Origin: Xanthobacteraceae bacterium
GTDB taxonomy: Bacteria > Pseudomonadota > Alphaproteobacteria > Rhizobiales > Xanthobacteraceae
Assembly (NCBI GenBank): GCA_030041005.1
Contig: JASHOR010000049.1
Location: 1 to 36,086, forward strand
Direction: 5' to 3'
Length of the DNA: 36,086 bases
Positions 7,421 through 15,541 of the stretch are shown one piece after another (positions within the stretch are counted from its first letter, which is position 1; each line of letters begins with the position of its first letter). The position numbers and the translations under genes were made by a program. The notes beneath the pieces are model-generated. The model was given only the letters and a program-made list of their open reading frames with translations. It was not told the origin of the DNA and ran no database searches.

Positions 7421-8305
7421 TTAGTTGGAGATCTTGCCTCGATCCTGACCGCCTGAGGCAGCCGATCGTTCTGTCTTGGTGCGCCCAACGGGGCCGGGGT
7501 CACGGCGCGTGCGGGCGCCCTGGTCGGAGAAGTCCGCCAATGTCTTGGCCAAACGGCGGGCCGCATTTTTCAACTGTGGCAGGCAGCCGATCGCCTGCTC
7601 GATGGTAAAGCGGACGCTCGGACCGTGACAGGCGACGGCCGCCAGCGCCGCGCCGTCCGCAGCCCTCACCGGCACTGCAATCGCCGCCATGCCGAGCAGA
7701 AACTCTTCGCGGTCGAGGCTGTAGCCTTGAGCGGCGATGCGCTCGAGCTCGGCGTCAAGACGTGCGCGCGCCGTAATCGTGTGCGGCGTATAGGCCGGCA
7801 GGCCGGCGGCATCGAGCAGCCGCCGTCGCTCCGGGGGCTTCATCGCGGCCAGCAGCAGCTTCCCGCTGGCGGTGCAGTGGATCGGGACACGCGAGCCAAT
7901 GTCGAAGTGCAGGCGAAGCGGCCAGCGCGCCTCGACACGATCCAGATACAGCACCTCGTGGCCGGCAAGCGCGGTGAAATTACTGGTTTCGCCGACATGT
8001 TCCACCAGGGCCGCGAGGATGCCATGACGCTCGGCGCTCACGCCGGAGCGCATCACCTCGAAACCGATGCGCAGCAGACGCGGTCCGGGCGCGTAATGGC
8101 GTCCGCCCGGTTCGCGCACGACATAGCCGATCGACTCGAGCTGCTGGCAGAGCCGATGGGTCGTAGCCTTGGGCAGGTGCACGAGCGCGCAAAGCTCGGG
8201 CAGCGCCAGGGGTCGTCCGGCGCCGGCGATGGTTTCGACGAGATGCAGGGTTCGCCGCACCACCGCGCTTCCGGTCGCCTGCTGCGCCGGTGACAGTCCC
8301 GCCAT
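7421..8305 (-). CDS. IclR family transcriptional regulator
   Basis: A 294-residue regulator from the ATG at 8305, preceded by GGAGGA at ideal spacing; in-frame ATGs 24 and 42 bases or more upstream are possible. The winged helix (about residues 10-75) contains LALPELCALVHLPKATTHRL. The C-terminal effector domain includes HEVLYLDRVE, the CTASGKLLLA loop typical of IclR ligand pockets, and GYSLDREEFLLGMAAIAVPV. The frame remains open far upstream, antisense to the GMC gene, but that extension is not coding. A charged tail of about 30 residues follows the effector domain. It is divergent from the GMC oxidoreductase-MFS pair, its probable target. Confidence 0.92.
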   Translation of the reverse strand: MAGLSPAQQATGSAVVRRTLHLVETIAGAGRPLALPELCALVHLPKATTHRLCQQLESIGYVVREPGGRHYAPGPRLLRIGFEVMRSGVSAERHGILAALVEHVGETSNFTALAGHEVLYLDRVEARWPLRLHFDIGSRVPIHCTASGKLLLAAMKPPERRRLLDAAGLPAYTPHTITARARLDAELERIAAQGYSLDREEFLLGMAAIAVPVRAADGAALAAVACHGPSVRFTIEQAIGCLPQLKNAARRLAKTLADFSDQGARTRRDPGPVGRTKTERSAASGGQDRGKISN

Positions 8306-8364
8306 GGGTTCCTCCATCCGAGTCTTCATCGAAGTCCGCCTCATCCCGCGGAGGCCCGGTATTC

Positions 8365-8381
8365 GTTCCATATTATGAGAC
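8365..8381. promoter_or_regulatory. predicted IclR operator
   Basis: The imperfect palindrome GTTCCATATTATGAGAC lies in the 144-base space between the divergent IclR and GMC genes. Its arms follow GTyyCATA / TATGrrAC around a central T at 8373, similar in form to known IclR-family sites. CGTTCCA at 8364-8370 recurs at 8386-8392, 22 bases away, about two helical turns, suggesting a second contact. TTGACA at 8400-8405 may be a -35 element for the GMC gene, though no clear -10 follows. Confidence 0.5.
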
Positions 8382-8449
8382 AAATCGTTCCAAAAATCAT
8401 TGACACGTTTTGACGCGGGTCGCACCATTTTCCGGCCAGGCGTCAAGCG

Positions 8450-10108
8450 ATGGATGCACAAAAGTTCGATTTCATCGTGGTGGGAGCAGGATCGGCGGGC
8501 TGCGCGCTCGCCAACCGGCTGAGCGCCAATCCGCGCACCACCGTCGCGCTCTTCGAGGCCGGTCCGCGCGACCGGAGCTTCTGGATTCATCTTCCCATCG
8601 GCTACGGCCGCACGATGTGGGATTCGGCGGTCAACTGGAAATTCTACACCGAGCCCGAGCCGCAGATGGCGGGCCGCAGAATCTACTGGCCGCGCGGACG
8701 AGTTCTCGGCGGCTCCAGCTCGATCAACGGTCTCATTGTCATCCGCGGCCAGCCCGAGGATTACGATCGCTGGGCGCACCTCGGCAACAACGGCTGGTCC
8801 TGGAACGAGGTGCTGCCGTACTTCATCAAGCTGGAAAGCAATCTCGATCTTGCCGAAGACCAATTGCACGGATCGAATGGCCCGCTCCAGGTCAGCAGCA
8901 TCAACGAGCGTCATGAACTGATCGAGGCGTTCATTGCCGCGGCCAACCGAAACGGTATTGCGCGCACCGCCGATTTCAACGGGCGGGTGCAGGAAGGCGT
9001 CGGATATTTCCAACTGACCGCCTGCAACGGCTGGCGCAACTCCGCCGCCGACGCTTACCTGCGGCCGGCGCGCACACGCAGCAATCTGCACATTTTCACC
9101 AACGCCCAGGTCGGACAAATCGTGCTTGCCGGCAATCGCGCCGCGGGCGTGACCTGCCGCATCGACGGTTCGACGCAAACCATCGCGGCGATGCGCGGGG
9201 TGATCCTTGCGGCGGGCGCCATCCAATCGCCTCAGTTGCTCATGGTCTCGGGCATCGGGCCGGCGAAAGAGCTGCAGCAACACGGCATTGCGGTCAAAAT
9301 CAACCGGCCGTCGGTCGGACGCAACCTGCAGGATCATCTGCAGTACCGGCTCATCTATCGCGTCAACAAGCCGATCACGACGAACGACTTGCTGCGCTCG
9401 TGGCGGGGGCGCTGCAAGCTCGGCATCGATTGGCTGCTGCGCCGGCGCGGAGCGCTGGCAATCGGCATCAACCAGGCCGGCCTGTTCACGCGTCTGATGC
9501 CCGGGGCAAAGACCCCGGACATCCAGTTCCACGTCGCGACGTTGAGCGCGGACATGGCCGGCGGGGAAGTTCACGACTTTTCCGGCGTGACACTGTCTGT
9601 TTGCCAGCTCCGGCCGGAAAGCCGCGGCTTTATCACTCTCGCCTCGCCCGATCCGTTCGAGCGGCCGCGCATCCACGCCAATTATCTGTCTTCACGGCTC
9701 GACCGCGACTACGCCGTTGCGAGCATCGCCTTCGCCCGCAAGCTTGCGCGCACCTCGCCGTTTGCCGACTACATCGATGCCGAGGTCGCGCCCGGACCGC
9801 AGGTTGAGAGCGAGGCCGATATCCTGGATTTCGCGCGCAACAATGGCGCCACGATCTTCCACCCGTCCGGAACGTGCCGGATGGGCGCGGACGAGGAGGC
9901 GGTCGTGGATCCGCGCCTGCGCGTGCGCGGCGTCGAGCGCCTCTGGGTCGCCGATTGCTCGATCATGCCGGCGCTGGTGTCGGGAAACACCAACGTGCCG
10001 GCCATGATGATCGCCGAAAAGGCGGCCGACATGATTTTGCAGGAATGCCAACAACACAACGCAGGGAGCGAACTATGCCTAGCGGAGCCATCGCGGATCG
10101 CAATCTAA
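8450..10108 (+). CDS. GMC family FAD-dependent oxidoreductase (choline dehydrogenase-like)
   Basis: A 552-residue flavoprotein that oxidises an alcohol or aldehyde group. The N-terminal dinucleotide-binding motif is VVGAGSAGCALANRLS (about residues 11-26), followed by the GMC signature WPRGRVLGGSSSINGLIVIRG (residues about 83-103), where FAD contacts lie. The C-terminal catalytic pair is the His in FHPSGTCRMG (about 470) and Asn in SGNTNVPAMMIAEKAADMI (about 513). There is no export signal, so it is cytoplasmic. The last 11 codons overlap the start of the following MFS gene, implying one operon. Regulation is probably by the divergent IclR protein. The substrate may be an alcohol imported by that transporter. 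Confidence 0.93.
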   Translation: MDAQKFDFIVVGAGSAGCALANRLSANPRTTVALFEAGPRDRSFWIHLPIGYGRTMWDSAVNWKFYTEPEPQMAGRRIYWPRGRVLGGSSSINGLIVIRGQPEDYDRWAHLGNNGWSWNEVLPYFIKLESNLDLAEDQLHGSNGPLQVSSINERHELIEAFIAAANRNGIARTADFNGRVQEGVGYFQLTACNGWRNSAADAYLRPARTRSNLHIFTNAQVGQIVLAGNRAAGVTCRIDGSTQTIAAMRGVILAAGAIQSPQLLMVSGIGPAKELQQHGIAVKINRPSVGRNLQDHLQYRLIYRVNKPITTNDLLRSWRGRCKLGIDWLLRRRGALAIGINQAGLFTRLMPGAKTPDIQFHVATLSADMAGGEVHDFSGVTLSVCQLRPESRGFITLASPDPFERPRIHANYLSSRLDRDYAVASIAFARKLARTSPFADYIDAEVAPGPQVESEADILDFARNNGATIFHPSGTCRMGADEEAVVDPRLRVRGVERLWVADCSIMPALVSGNTNVPAMMIAEKAADMILQECQQHNAGSELCLAEPSRIAI

Positions 10109-11400
10109 GGCGCGTTGTTGCCGCCAGCCTGATCGGCGCGACGATCGAATGGTACGACTTTTTCCTCTACGGCACCGTGGCGGGAATCGTCTTCAGCAAG
10201 TTGTTCTTTCCGGCAGAGAACCCCCTGGTCTCGATCCTGCTGGCCTATACGACGTTCGCGGTCGGCTTTCTGGCGCGTCCGCTCGGCGGCTTCATTTTCG
10301 GTCACTTCGGCGACCGCATCGGCCGCAAGAGCATGCTGATCCTGACGCTGATGATCATGGGCATCGGCACCATGTTGATCGGCCTTCTGCCGACCTATCA
10401 GCAGATCGGGGTCGCGGCGCCGATCCTGCTGCTGGTTCTGCGCGTGCTCCAGGGCATCGGTCTCGGCGGCGAGTGGGGCGGCGCGGTGACCATGACCTAC
10501 GAATACGCCACCGAGGACAAGCGCGGGCTCTATGCGAGTTTCCCCCAGATCGGGTTGTCGATCGGCTTGTGCCTGAGCGCGGGCATCGTGGCGCTCGCTT
10601 CGAGCCTGCCGGGGACGGAGTTCCTCGATTGGGGATGGCGGGTGGGTTTCCTGCTCAGCGTCGTCCTGGTGGCGGTGGGTCTCTATATCCGCCTGCGCAT
10701 CCTGGAGACGCCGGAATTCCTGCGGCTGAAAGAGCAGCGGCGGGAGGTGCAGATCCCGTTCATGAACATGCTGCGCGAGTATCCGGTCAACGTTCTGCTC
10801 GGCATGGGCGCCCGCTACATCGACGGCGTATTCTTCAACGTGTTCGCCGTGTTCAGCATCGCCTATCTGGTCAACACGGTGCACATCAACCGCACCACGG
10901 CGCTTTGGGGCGTATTCGCGTCGGCGCTGGTGATGATCGTGTTCATCCCGCTGTTCGGCCATCTCGCCGACAAATGGGGCCGCGGCAAGACCTACGCCAT
11001 CGGCTCGATCCTGCTGGCGATCTCGGCCTATCCGGCATTCTGGCTGATGAGCAGCGGCAACATCGTCGCGATCTTCGTCAGCATGGTGGTCCCGTTCGGG
11101 ATCATCTACGCGATGTGCTATGGACCGGAAGCGGCGCTGTTCTGCGATCTGTTCGATGCGCGCGTGCGCTACACCGGAATCTCGTTCGTCTATCAGTTTT
11201 CCGGCATCTTCGCGAGCGGGATCACGCCGATCATCGCCACGTATCTGATCGCGGCCAACGGCAATCAGCCGTGGTATCTGTGCGCCTACGTTGTGTTTGC
11301 CGCGTTGGTCAGCGCCGCTTCGGCGATTGCCATCAAGGGACCGATCGGCAAGCCGATGGCGGATGCGCCGGCGCAGATAAACGCCGTGCGCGCCTCCTGA
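10075..11400 (+). CDS. MFS transporter, metabolite:H+ symporter (MHS) family
   Basis: A 441-residue inner-membrane carrier of 12 predicted helices. The MHS family hallmark is present: GATIEWYDFFLYGTVAG in helix 1 and GHFGDRIGRKSML in the helix 2-3 loop. LQGIGLGGEWGGAV follows helix 4, and RILETPEF follows helix 6. Family members import organic acids and osmolytes such as shikimate, 2-oxoglutarate, citrate or proline/betaine. The ATG at 10075 has GGGAGCG just upstream and overlaps the 3' end of the GMC gene by 34 bases, so the carrier probably delivers the GMC substrate or a related compound. Confidence 0.92.
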   Translation: MPSGAIADRNLRRVVAASLIGATIEWYDFFLYGTVAGIVFSKLFFPAENPLVSILLAYTTFAVGFLARPLGGFIFGHFGDRIGRKSMLILTLMIMGIGTMLIGLLPTYQQIGVAAPILLLVLRVLQGIGLGGEWGGAVTMTYEYATEDKRGLYASFPQIGLSIGLCLSAGIVALASSLPGTEFLDWGWRVGFLLSVVLVAVGLYIRLRILETPEFLRLKEQRREVQIPFMNMLREYPVNVLLGMGARYIDGVFFNVFAVFSIAYLVNTVHINRTTALWGVFASALVMIVFIPLFGHLADKWGRGKTYAIGSILLAISAYPAFWLMSSGNIVAIFVSMVVPFGIIYAMCYGPEAALFCDLFDARVRYTGISFVYQFSGIFASGITPIIATYLIAANGNQPWYLCAYVVFAALVSAASAIAIKGPIGKPMADAPAQINAVRAS

Positions 11401-11443
11401 CTTCGCCGCACGGCGTTCGGCTCGAGGCCTTTGCTGCAAGCGC

Positions 11444-11499
11444 CCAGTGTCCCGGTTCCGAAGTTCTCGTTTGCGAACTTTGGAACCGAAGGACACTGG
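11444..11499. repeat. short single-hairpin relative of the 161-bp repeat
   Basis: The termini CCAGTGTCC and GGACACTGG enclose an inner stem GGTTCCGAAGTTC / GAACTTTGGAACC with one G-T mismatch and a short loop. The ends and stem match half B of the 161-bp element, but the 21-base loop and all of half A are missing. It begins about 45 bases after the MHS transporter stop and could act as a transcript-end hairpin. Confidence 0.85.
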
Positions 11500-11574
11500 A
11501 GCAACCGCTGTGATCGACGGTGCGGGATATCGGACGGGCTAAAGTCGAGCGGAATCCGCTCTGGGATTTTGGTG

Positions 11575-11622
11575 GAGCATGATCTTTCGGAAAACCGGTT
11601 TCCACTTTTCCGGATCATGCTC
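11575..11622. repeat. dispersed palindromic repeat (GAGCATGATC family)
   Basis: The outer arms GAGCATGATC and GATCATGCTC are perfect complements, and the inner arms CGGAAAA and TTTTCCG pair as well, around CCGGTTTCCAC. This family is very common in Bradyrhizobium and Rhodopseudomonas genomes. Its right end coincides with the last base of the TAG stop of the minus-strand MFS gene, so it could serve as a 3'-end hairpin for both convergent transcripts. Confidence 0.85.
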
Positions 11623-12983
11623 TAAGGCGAAACTTCCTCCAGCACGCGGCGCTTGGTCTCGATCATGAAGGTCGCGGCGATGCAGCCGATGATCGCGAAG
11701 ATCGAGAACGCCAGGAAAACGCCGCTGATGCCGTAGCGCGGCAGCGCGAAGCCGACGATCAGCGGCCCGACGGTGGCGGCGACGCGGAGCCAGAAGCTCC
11801 CCCAGCTCACGCCCAGTGCCCGCATCCGCGTCGGATAGATTTCGGCGGTGTAGAGGAAAATCGTCATGTTCATGGAGCCGAGCCACGCGGAGCAGAACGT
11901 GAAGCCGAGCAGCATGCCGAACGCCGTGCCGGCGCCGAACGCCCATAGCCAGAGCAGACCCGCCGCGGCGAGAAAGAACGCACCCGTGAACCAGTAACGG
12001 CGGCCGGTGCTGTCGATGAGGAAGGCGCAGATAAGCGAGCCGATCAGGCTGCCCGCGGGACTGAAGATCGCGTAATTGAGCGCCTGTTGCAGGGGCAGAT
12101 GATAAACCTCGCGATAGAGCGTTGGTATCCAGCCCTGCAGGCCGTAGGCGATGATGTAGCACGACGCCCAGATGACCCAGACCAAGAGCGTGCGCGACAG
12201 GTAGCGGCCCTGGAACAACTCCTGCCAGCGGGTTTGGCGTTCGAGCGTTTCAAGCTTGAGCTCGGGCACCGGCGGCAGCGGCTTCGCGCCGTCTTGCGAT
12301 ACGATGCGCTCGATAGCGGCTAAATTCGCGTCGGCCTCGGCAAAGCGCCCCCTCGACGCAAGCCAGCGCGGCGATTCCGGGCAGATGCGCTGCATGGTCA
12401 GCGCGACGATGGCCGGGATGGCGCCGAGCACGAACATCCACTGCCAGCCGAACCTCGGCACCACGAACGCGCCGGCCACGCCCGACAGCAAAAGTCCCAC
12501 CGGGAAAATGATCTGATAGGACAGAAACCGAGCGCCGCGCCGGTCGGCGCGCAGAATTTCGCTGATGTAGGTGGAGGCGACCGGTATCTCGCCGCCAAGC
12601 CCGATGCCTTGCAAAAAGCGGCAGACGATGAGCTGATCGTAATTCGTCGTGAAGGCGCAAGCGAGACTCATCACTGCGAAGATGCCAATGGCGATGCGCG
12701 CGGTGTTCACGCGCCCAATCCTCTCGGCGATCCAGCCGAAGGTGAGCGCACCCAAGGCCTGGCCGAAATTCGCGCTGCTGATCAGAAGCCCGATGTGCAC
12801 GGGCGGAATGTGCCAGTCGCGGATCAATACCGGCAGCACATAGGCGATCGCCAGCGAGTCGAAGGAGTCGAAGAAGATGGCGACGCCGAGGACGGCGGTG
12901 ACGGTGACGTGCCAGCTCGAATAGGGCAGGCGCTCAAGGCGCGCGGTAATCGACTGCGCGCTCAATGGCAAGGCGTCCGGCAT
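11622..12983 (-). CDS. MFS transporter, sugar/aromatic-acid (NiaP/AAHS-like) type
   Basis: A 453-residue 12-helix carrier. The start at 12983 is chosen because GGAGG lies 9 bases upstream; a start 15 codons earlier lacks this. The first helix contains FFDSFDSLAIAYVLP. The loop 2-3 motif is GWIAERIGRVNTAR, LQGIGLGGEIPVASTYISE covers helices 4-5, and PESPRWLASRGR follows helix 6. A large central cytoplasmic loop lies at about residues 205-250. Such carriers import aromatic acids, nicotinate or sugars. It lies downstream of, and on the same strand as, the extradiol dioxygenase gene, so uptake of that pathway's substrate is the likely role. The exact subfamily is uncertain. Confidence 0.88.
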   Translation of the reverse strand: MPDALPLSAQSITARLERLPYSSWHVTVTAVLGVAIFFDSFDSLAIAYVLPVLIRDWHIPPVHIGLLISSANFGQALGALTFGWIAERIGRVNTARIAIGIFAVMSLACAFTTNYDQLIVCRFLQGIGLGGEIPVASTYISEILRADRRGARFLSYQIIFPVGLLLSGVAGAFVVPRFGWQWMFVLGAIPAIVALTMQRICPESPRWLASRGRFAEADANLAAIERIVSQDGAKPLPPVPELKLETLERQTRWQELFQGRYLSRTLLVWVIWASCYIIAYGLQGWIPTLYREVYHLPLQQALNYAIFSPAGSLIGSLICAFLIDSTGRRYWFTGAFFLAAAGLLWLWAFGAGTAFGMLLGFTFCSAWLGSMNMTIFLYTAEIYPTRMRALGVSWGSFWLRVAATVGPLIVGFALPRYGISGVFLAFSIFAIIGCIAATFMIETKRRVLEEVSP

Positions 12984-13046
12984 GTGTAGCTTCCTCCCCA
13001 AGCCGAGTTTAGACCCAATCCCGCTCAAGTCGACGCAGTTATCCGC

Positions 13047-13120
13047 TTGTCCCCGCGAAAGCGGGGGACCAGAATTCCCGACGGAGCAAGCCGTCCAGGA
13101 TTCCCGCTGGCGCGGAATGA
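13047..13120. repeat. dispersed palindromic repeat (CCCCGCGAAAGCGGGG family)
   Basis: The perfect hairpin CCCCGC-GAAA-GCGGGG at 13051-13066 is followed by a second hairpin, TTCCCGC-TGGC-GCGGAA, at 13101-13117. Paired hairpins of this kind are common intergenic repeats in Hyphomicrobiales. It lies in the 198-base gap between the dioxygenase gene and the MFS gene on the same strand. Confidence 0.7.
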
Positions 13121-13181
13121 GCGGAACAATCTCTCTTTGGGTCGTTTGTCTCGGCCGGTCGTCTATTGTGCCCGCGCCGTC

Positions 13182-14243
13182 TCAACGCCCCGCTCGCAGC
13201 CGCTGTATCTGCAATTGCGCCAAAAACGGCACCAGCGGGTGCGCGCCCATCTTCACGATGGAGGGCATGTCGAATTTGATCAGCGCCTCGCGTTGATCCG
13301 GCGGCAGCGCGAACCGATCTGCGAACGATGCCGCGTCCTCGATGTATTGCGCCCGCATATTCGGGTCGTGGGCGAGGCCGTGCAGCGCCGCCGTCAACTC
13401 CACCAGTTCGGGTTTGATCGAGGGGTAGTGCGCGGCACGGTGCTCTCCCGCCTCGCCGCCGATCCAGGCGAGCGACGCATAATTGTGGTGCCAGCTCGGG
13501 TCCATGGACACCACGTCCGGCTTGCGTTCGCCGAGCGCGCCGGCGGCGGCCGCCCAGCAGCGCAGCTCGATATTGCCGGTATCATCAAGCTCGGCCTCAT
13601 CGAAACCGATCAGCGATTTCAGGTTCCCGGCGGCGAGTTTTTCCAGGACGCGCTTGTCCCAGGCCAGTTCCGGATTCGAGTAACGGTCGGTGCCGGGGAA
13701 GTGCGACATGCCGCCGCTCGACAGGATGACGGTCTTGAGCCCCATCGCGGTCACGGTGCGCGCGACCGCCTGGCCGAACTGATAGCAACGTTCCATGGTC
13801 GGCTGCGGCGGCAGATAGGCGTTCACGTAAATCGGCAGCACCGGTCCGGTGTGGCCGAGATGCGTGAGCGGAATGCCGATCGCGTAGTCGATCTTCGCCG
13901 TCGAGGTGAAGGCCGGATCGAAATTCTGCCGGTAGAGCTGACGCACCAGCTCGAACCCGATCTTGCTTGGAATCGTCCAGTGAAATTTGCGGCCGGCGAA
14001 TTCGCCGCGCGCCTCGCCGCCGACGTGGACGGTAAACGGCGGGGCGGTGGTGTGGAAGAATTGTTCGGCGTGATCGTTGGAGAAGATGATCCACAGGTCC
14101 GGATCGAGAGCACGCAGGCGCTTGCCGATATCCGCCGCCACTTCGCGCACATGGGCGACCAGCGCCTTGTCCTCGGTCTCCGGCATTGTAAAGAACTGCG
14201 GCGCATGCGGCAGCATGGCGCCGCCGATGACGGTCGACATCAT
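13182..14243 (-). CDS. class III extradiol ring-cleavage dioxygenase, fused LigB-LigA type
   Basis: A 353-residue enzyme that cleaves a catecholic ring next to its hydroxyls using Fe(II). The LigB domain (about 1-270) shows the expected ligands: H13 in LPHAP, H58 in SNDH, and E226 in GNIELRCW, with the catalytic His of SSGGMSH at 181 and another conserved His at 128. Residues about 285-353 (FADRFALPPDQREALIKFD, then MGAHPL) resemble the small LigA subunit. The two subunits of protocatechuate 4,5-dioxygenase thus appear as one chain, as in gallate dioxygenases. The ATG at 14243 follows GGAG at 7 bases. It is divergent from the decarboxylase-like and monooxygenase genes, which probably make its catecholic substrate. 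Confidence 0.9.
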   Translation of the reverse strand: MMSTVIGGAMLPHAPQFFTMPETEDKALVAHVREVAADIGKRLRALDPDLWIIFSNDHAEQFFHTTAPPFTVHVGGEARGEFAGRKFHWTIPSKIGFELVRQLYRQNFDPAFTSTAKIDYAIGIPLTHLGHTGPVLPIYVNAYLPPQPTMERCYQFGQAVARTVTAMGLKTVILSSGGMSHFPGTDRYSNPELAWDKRVLEKLAAGNLKSLIGFDEAELDDTGNIELRCWAAAAGALGERKPDVVSMDPSWHHNYASLAWIGGEAGEHRAAHYPSIKPELVELTAALHGLAHDPNMRAQYIEDAASFADRFALPPDQREALIKFDMPSIVKMGAHPLVPFLAQLQIQRLRAGR

Positions 14244-14409
14244 GGCATTTCTCCTTTGCCGCCAAGGCTATCGCGCGAGGCCGCGAACAACAAGCCGGCG
14301 GGAGCGGCGGTTGCGACACCCAGCGATGCAGCCAAGCGCGGCGCAATTCGCCGCGCATCGCAGCATTGCCGTGCCGCGCTTCACAAGGTACGCGGAAGGA
14401 AATAGGCTC

Positions 14410-14499
14410 CGTCATGCCCGCGCTTGTCGCGGGCATCCACGTCTTAGCGGCCGCTTGCACTGCAAGTCGTGGATGGCCGGGACAAGCCCGGCCATGACG
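14410..14499. repeat. dispersed palindromic repeat (CGTCATGCCCG family) in a 5' leader
   Basis: CGTCATGCCCGCGCTTGTCG at the left and GGGACAAGCCCGGCCATGACG at the right form an interrupted inverted repeat, with inner arms ATCCACG / CGTGGAT. This is a widespread family in Bradyrhizobium-type genomes. Its right end is only 19 bases before the start codon of the decarboxylase-like gene, so any promoter must lie upstream or within it and the hairpin may be part of the leader RNA. Confidence 0.85.
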
Positions 14500-14518
14500 A
14501 TCAGAGTGAGGAGTTGCA

Positions 14519-15511
14519 ATGGTGGACGTGCCAATAACGATTGCCTGCGGCAATTACGACCGCACCCGCGCAATCAGGGACGGGCGAGTGAAAGTCGAAG
14601 GCTGCGCGGTGACCTATCTGCCGCTCTACCCGGAGGAGATTTTTCACCGCGCGTTCAAATTCCAGGAATTCGACGTTTCCGAGTTGTCGTTCTCGAGCTA
14701 CCTGCGCACCGTGTCGGCGGGCAACGCGCCCTACATCGGCGTTCCCGCCTTCGTGTCGCGCATCTTTCGTCATTCCGGGATCTACATCCGCACCGGCGCC
14801 GGGATCGAGAAGCCGCAGGATTTGCGCGGCAAGCGCGTCGGCGTGCCGGAATATCAGATCACGGCCGTGGTATGGATGCGCGGCCTGATGCAGCACGAAT
14901 ACGGCGTGAAGCCGTCGGAAATCCATTGGCGCAACGGCGGCCAGGAAGAGGCGGGCCGCCACGAGCGCACGCCGCTCAAACCCATCCCCGGCGTCGATAT
15001 TCAGCCGCTTGGCGAGGGGCAGACGCTTGTCGGCATGCTGCGCGACGGCGAGCTCGACGCGCTGTTTACCGCGCGCGCGCCTTCTTCGTTTCTCAGAGGC
15101 GAGCCGCACATCCGGCGGCTGTTCGCCGACACGCGCCGGGCGGAGCAGGCGTATTACAAAAAGACCAGGCTGTTTCCGATCATGCACCTTGTCGGCATCC
15201 GCCGGACGCTGTGCGAAAAATATCCGTGGCTCGCGACCAGCGTCTACAAGGCGTTCTGCGAAGCCAAGGGACTGGCGATGATCGATCTGCGCGACGTCAA
15301 CGCGCTGATGGTGACGCTGCCCTGGCTTTTGGCCGAGACCGAAGAGACGGCGGCGGTCATGGGCGAGGACTTCTGGAAGTACGGGGTCGCGGAGAACCGG
15401 CCGGACATCGACGCCTTGACGCAATATGCGTTCGAGCAGGGATTGATCGAGCGCAAGCCGAAAGTGGAGGAGTTGTTTCACCCCTCGACCTTCGATATTT
15501 CGCGGGTGTAG
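14519..15511 (+). CDS. 4,5-dihydroxyphthalate decarboxylase-like protein (periplasmic-binding fold)
   Basis: A 330-residue protein similar along its length to 4,5-dihydroxyphthalate decarboxylases, which convert 4,5-dihydroxyphthalate to protocatechuate. Recognisable stretches include ACGNYDRTRAIRDGRV near the start, EFDVSELSFSSYLR (about 50-63), DLRGKRVGVPEYQITAVVWM (about 102-121), and FPIMHLVGIRR in the C-terminal half. These enzymes have a type-2 periplasmic-binding fold but stay in the cytoplasm; no signal peptide is present here. GAGGAG lies 5 bases before the ATG. It is followed 30 bases later by an FAD monooxygenase and is divergent from the extradiol dioxygenase. A phthalate-type route is suggested, but other hydroxylated carboxylates are possible. 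Confidence 0.87.
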   Translation: MVDVPITIACGNYDRTRAIRDGRVKVEGCAVTYLPLYPEEIFHRAFKFQEFDVSELSFSSYLRTVSAGNAPYIGVPAFVSRIFRHSGIYIRTGAGIEKPQDLRGKRVGVPEYQITAVVWMRGLMQHEYGVKPSEIHWRNGGQEEAGRHERTPLKPIPGVDIQPLGEGQTLVGMLRDGELDALFTARAPSSFLRGEPHIRRLFADTRRAEQAYYKKTRLFPIMHLVGIRRTLCEKYPWLATSVYKAFCEAKGLAMIDLRDVNALMVTLPWLLAETEETAAVMGEDFWKYGVAENRPDIDALTQYAFEQGLIERKPKVEELFHPSTFDISRV

Positions 15512-15541
15512 GTGCCCTCGAATGGCCGCTAGGATCGTCGG

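Noticed and set aside
8306-9676. Long upstream extension of the IclR reading frame
   Set aside because: It is antisense to the GMC oxidoreductase; the IclR domain starts at 8305 with a strong ribosome binding site.
10105-11496. 463-codon minus-strand frame opposite the MHS transporter
   Set aside because: Its composition is rich in Arg, His, Asp and Gln, typical of the complement of a membrane protein gene.
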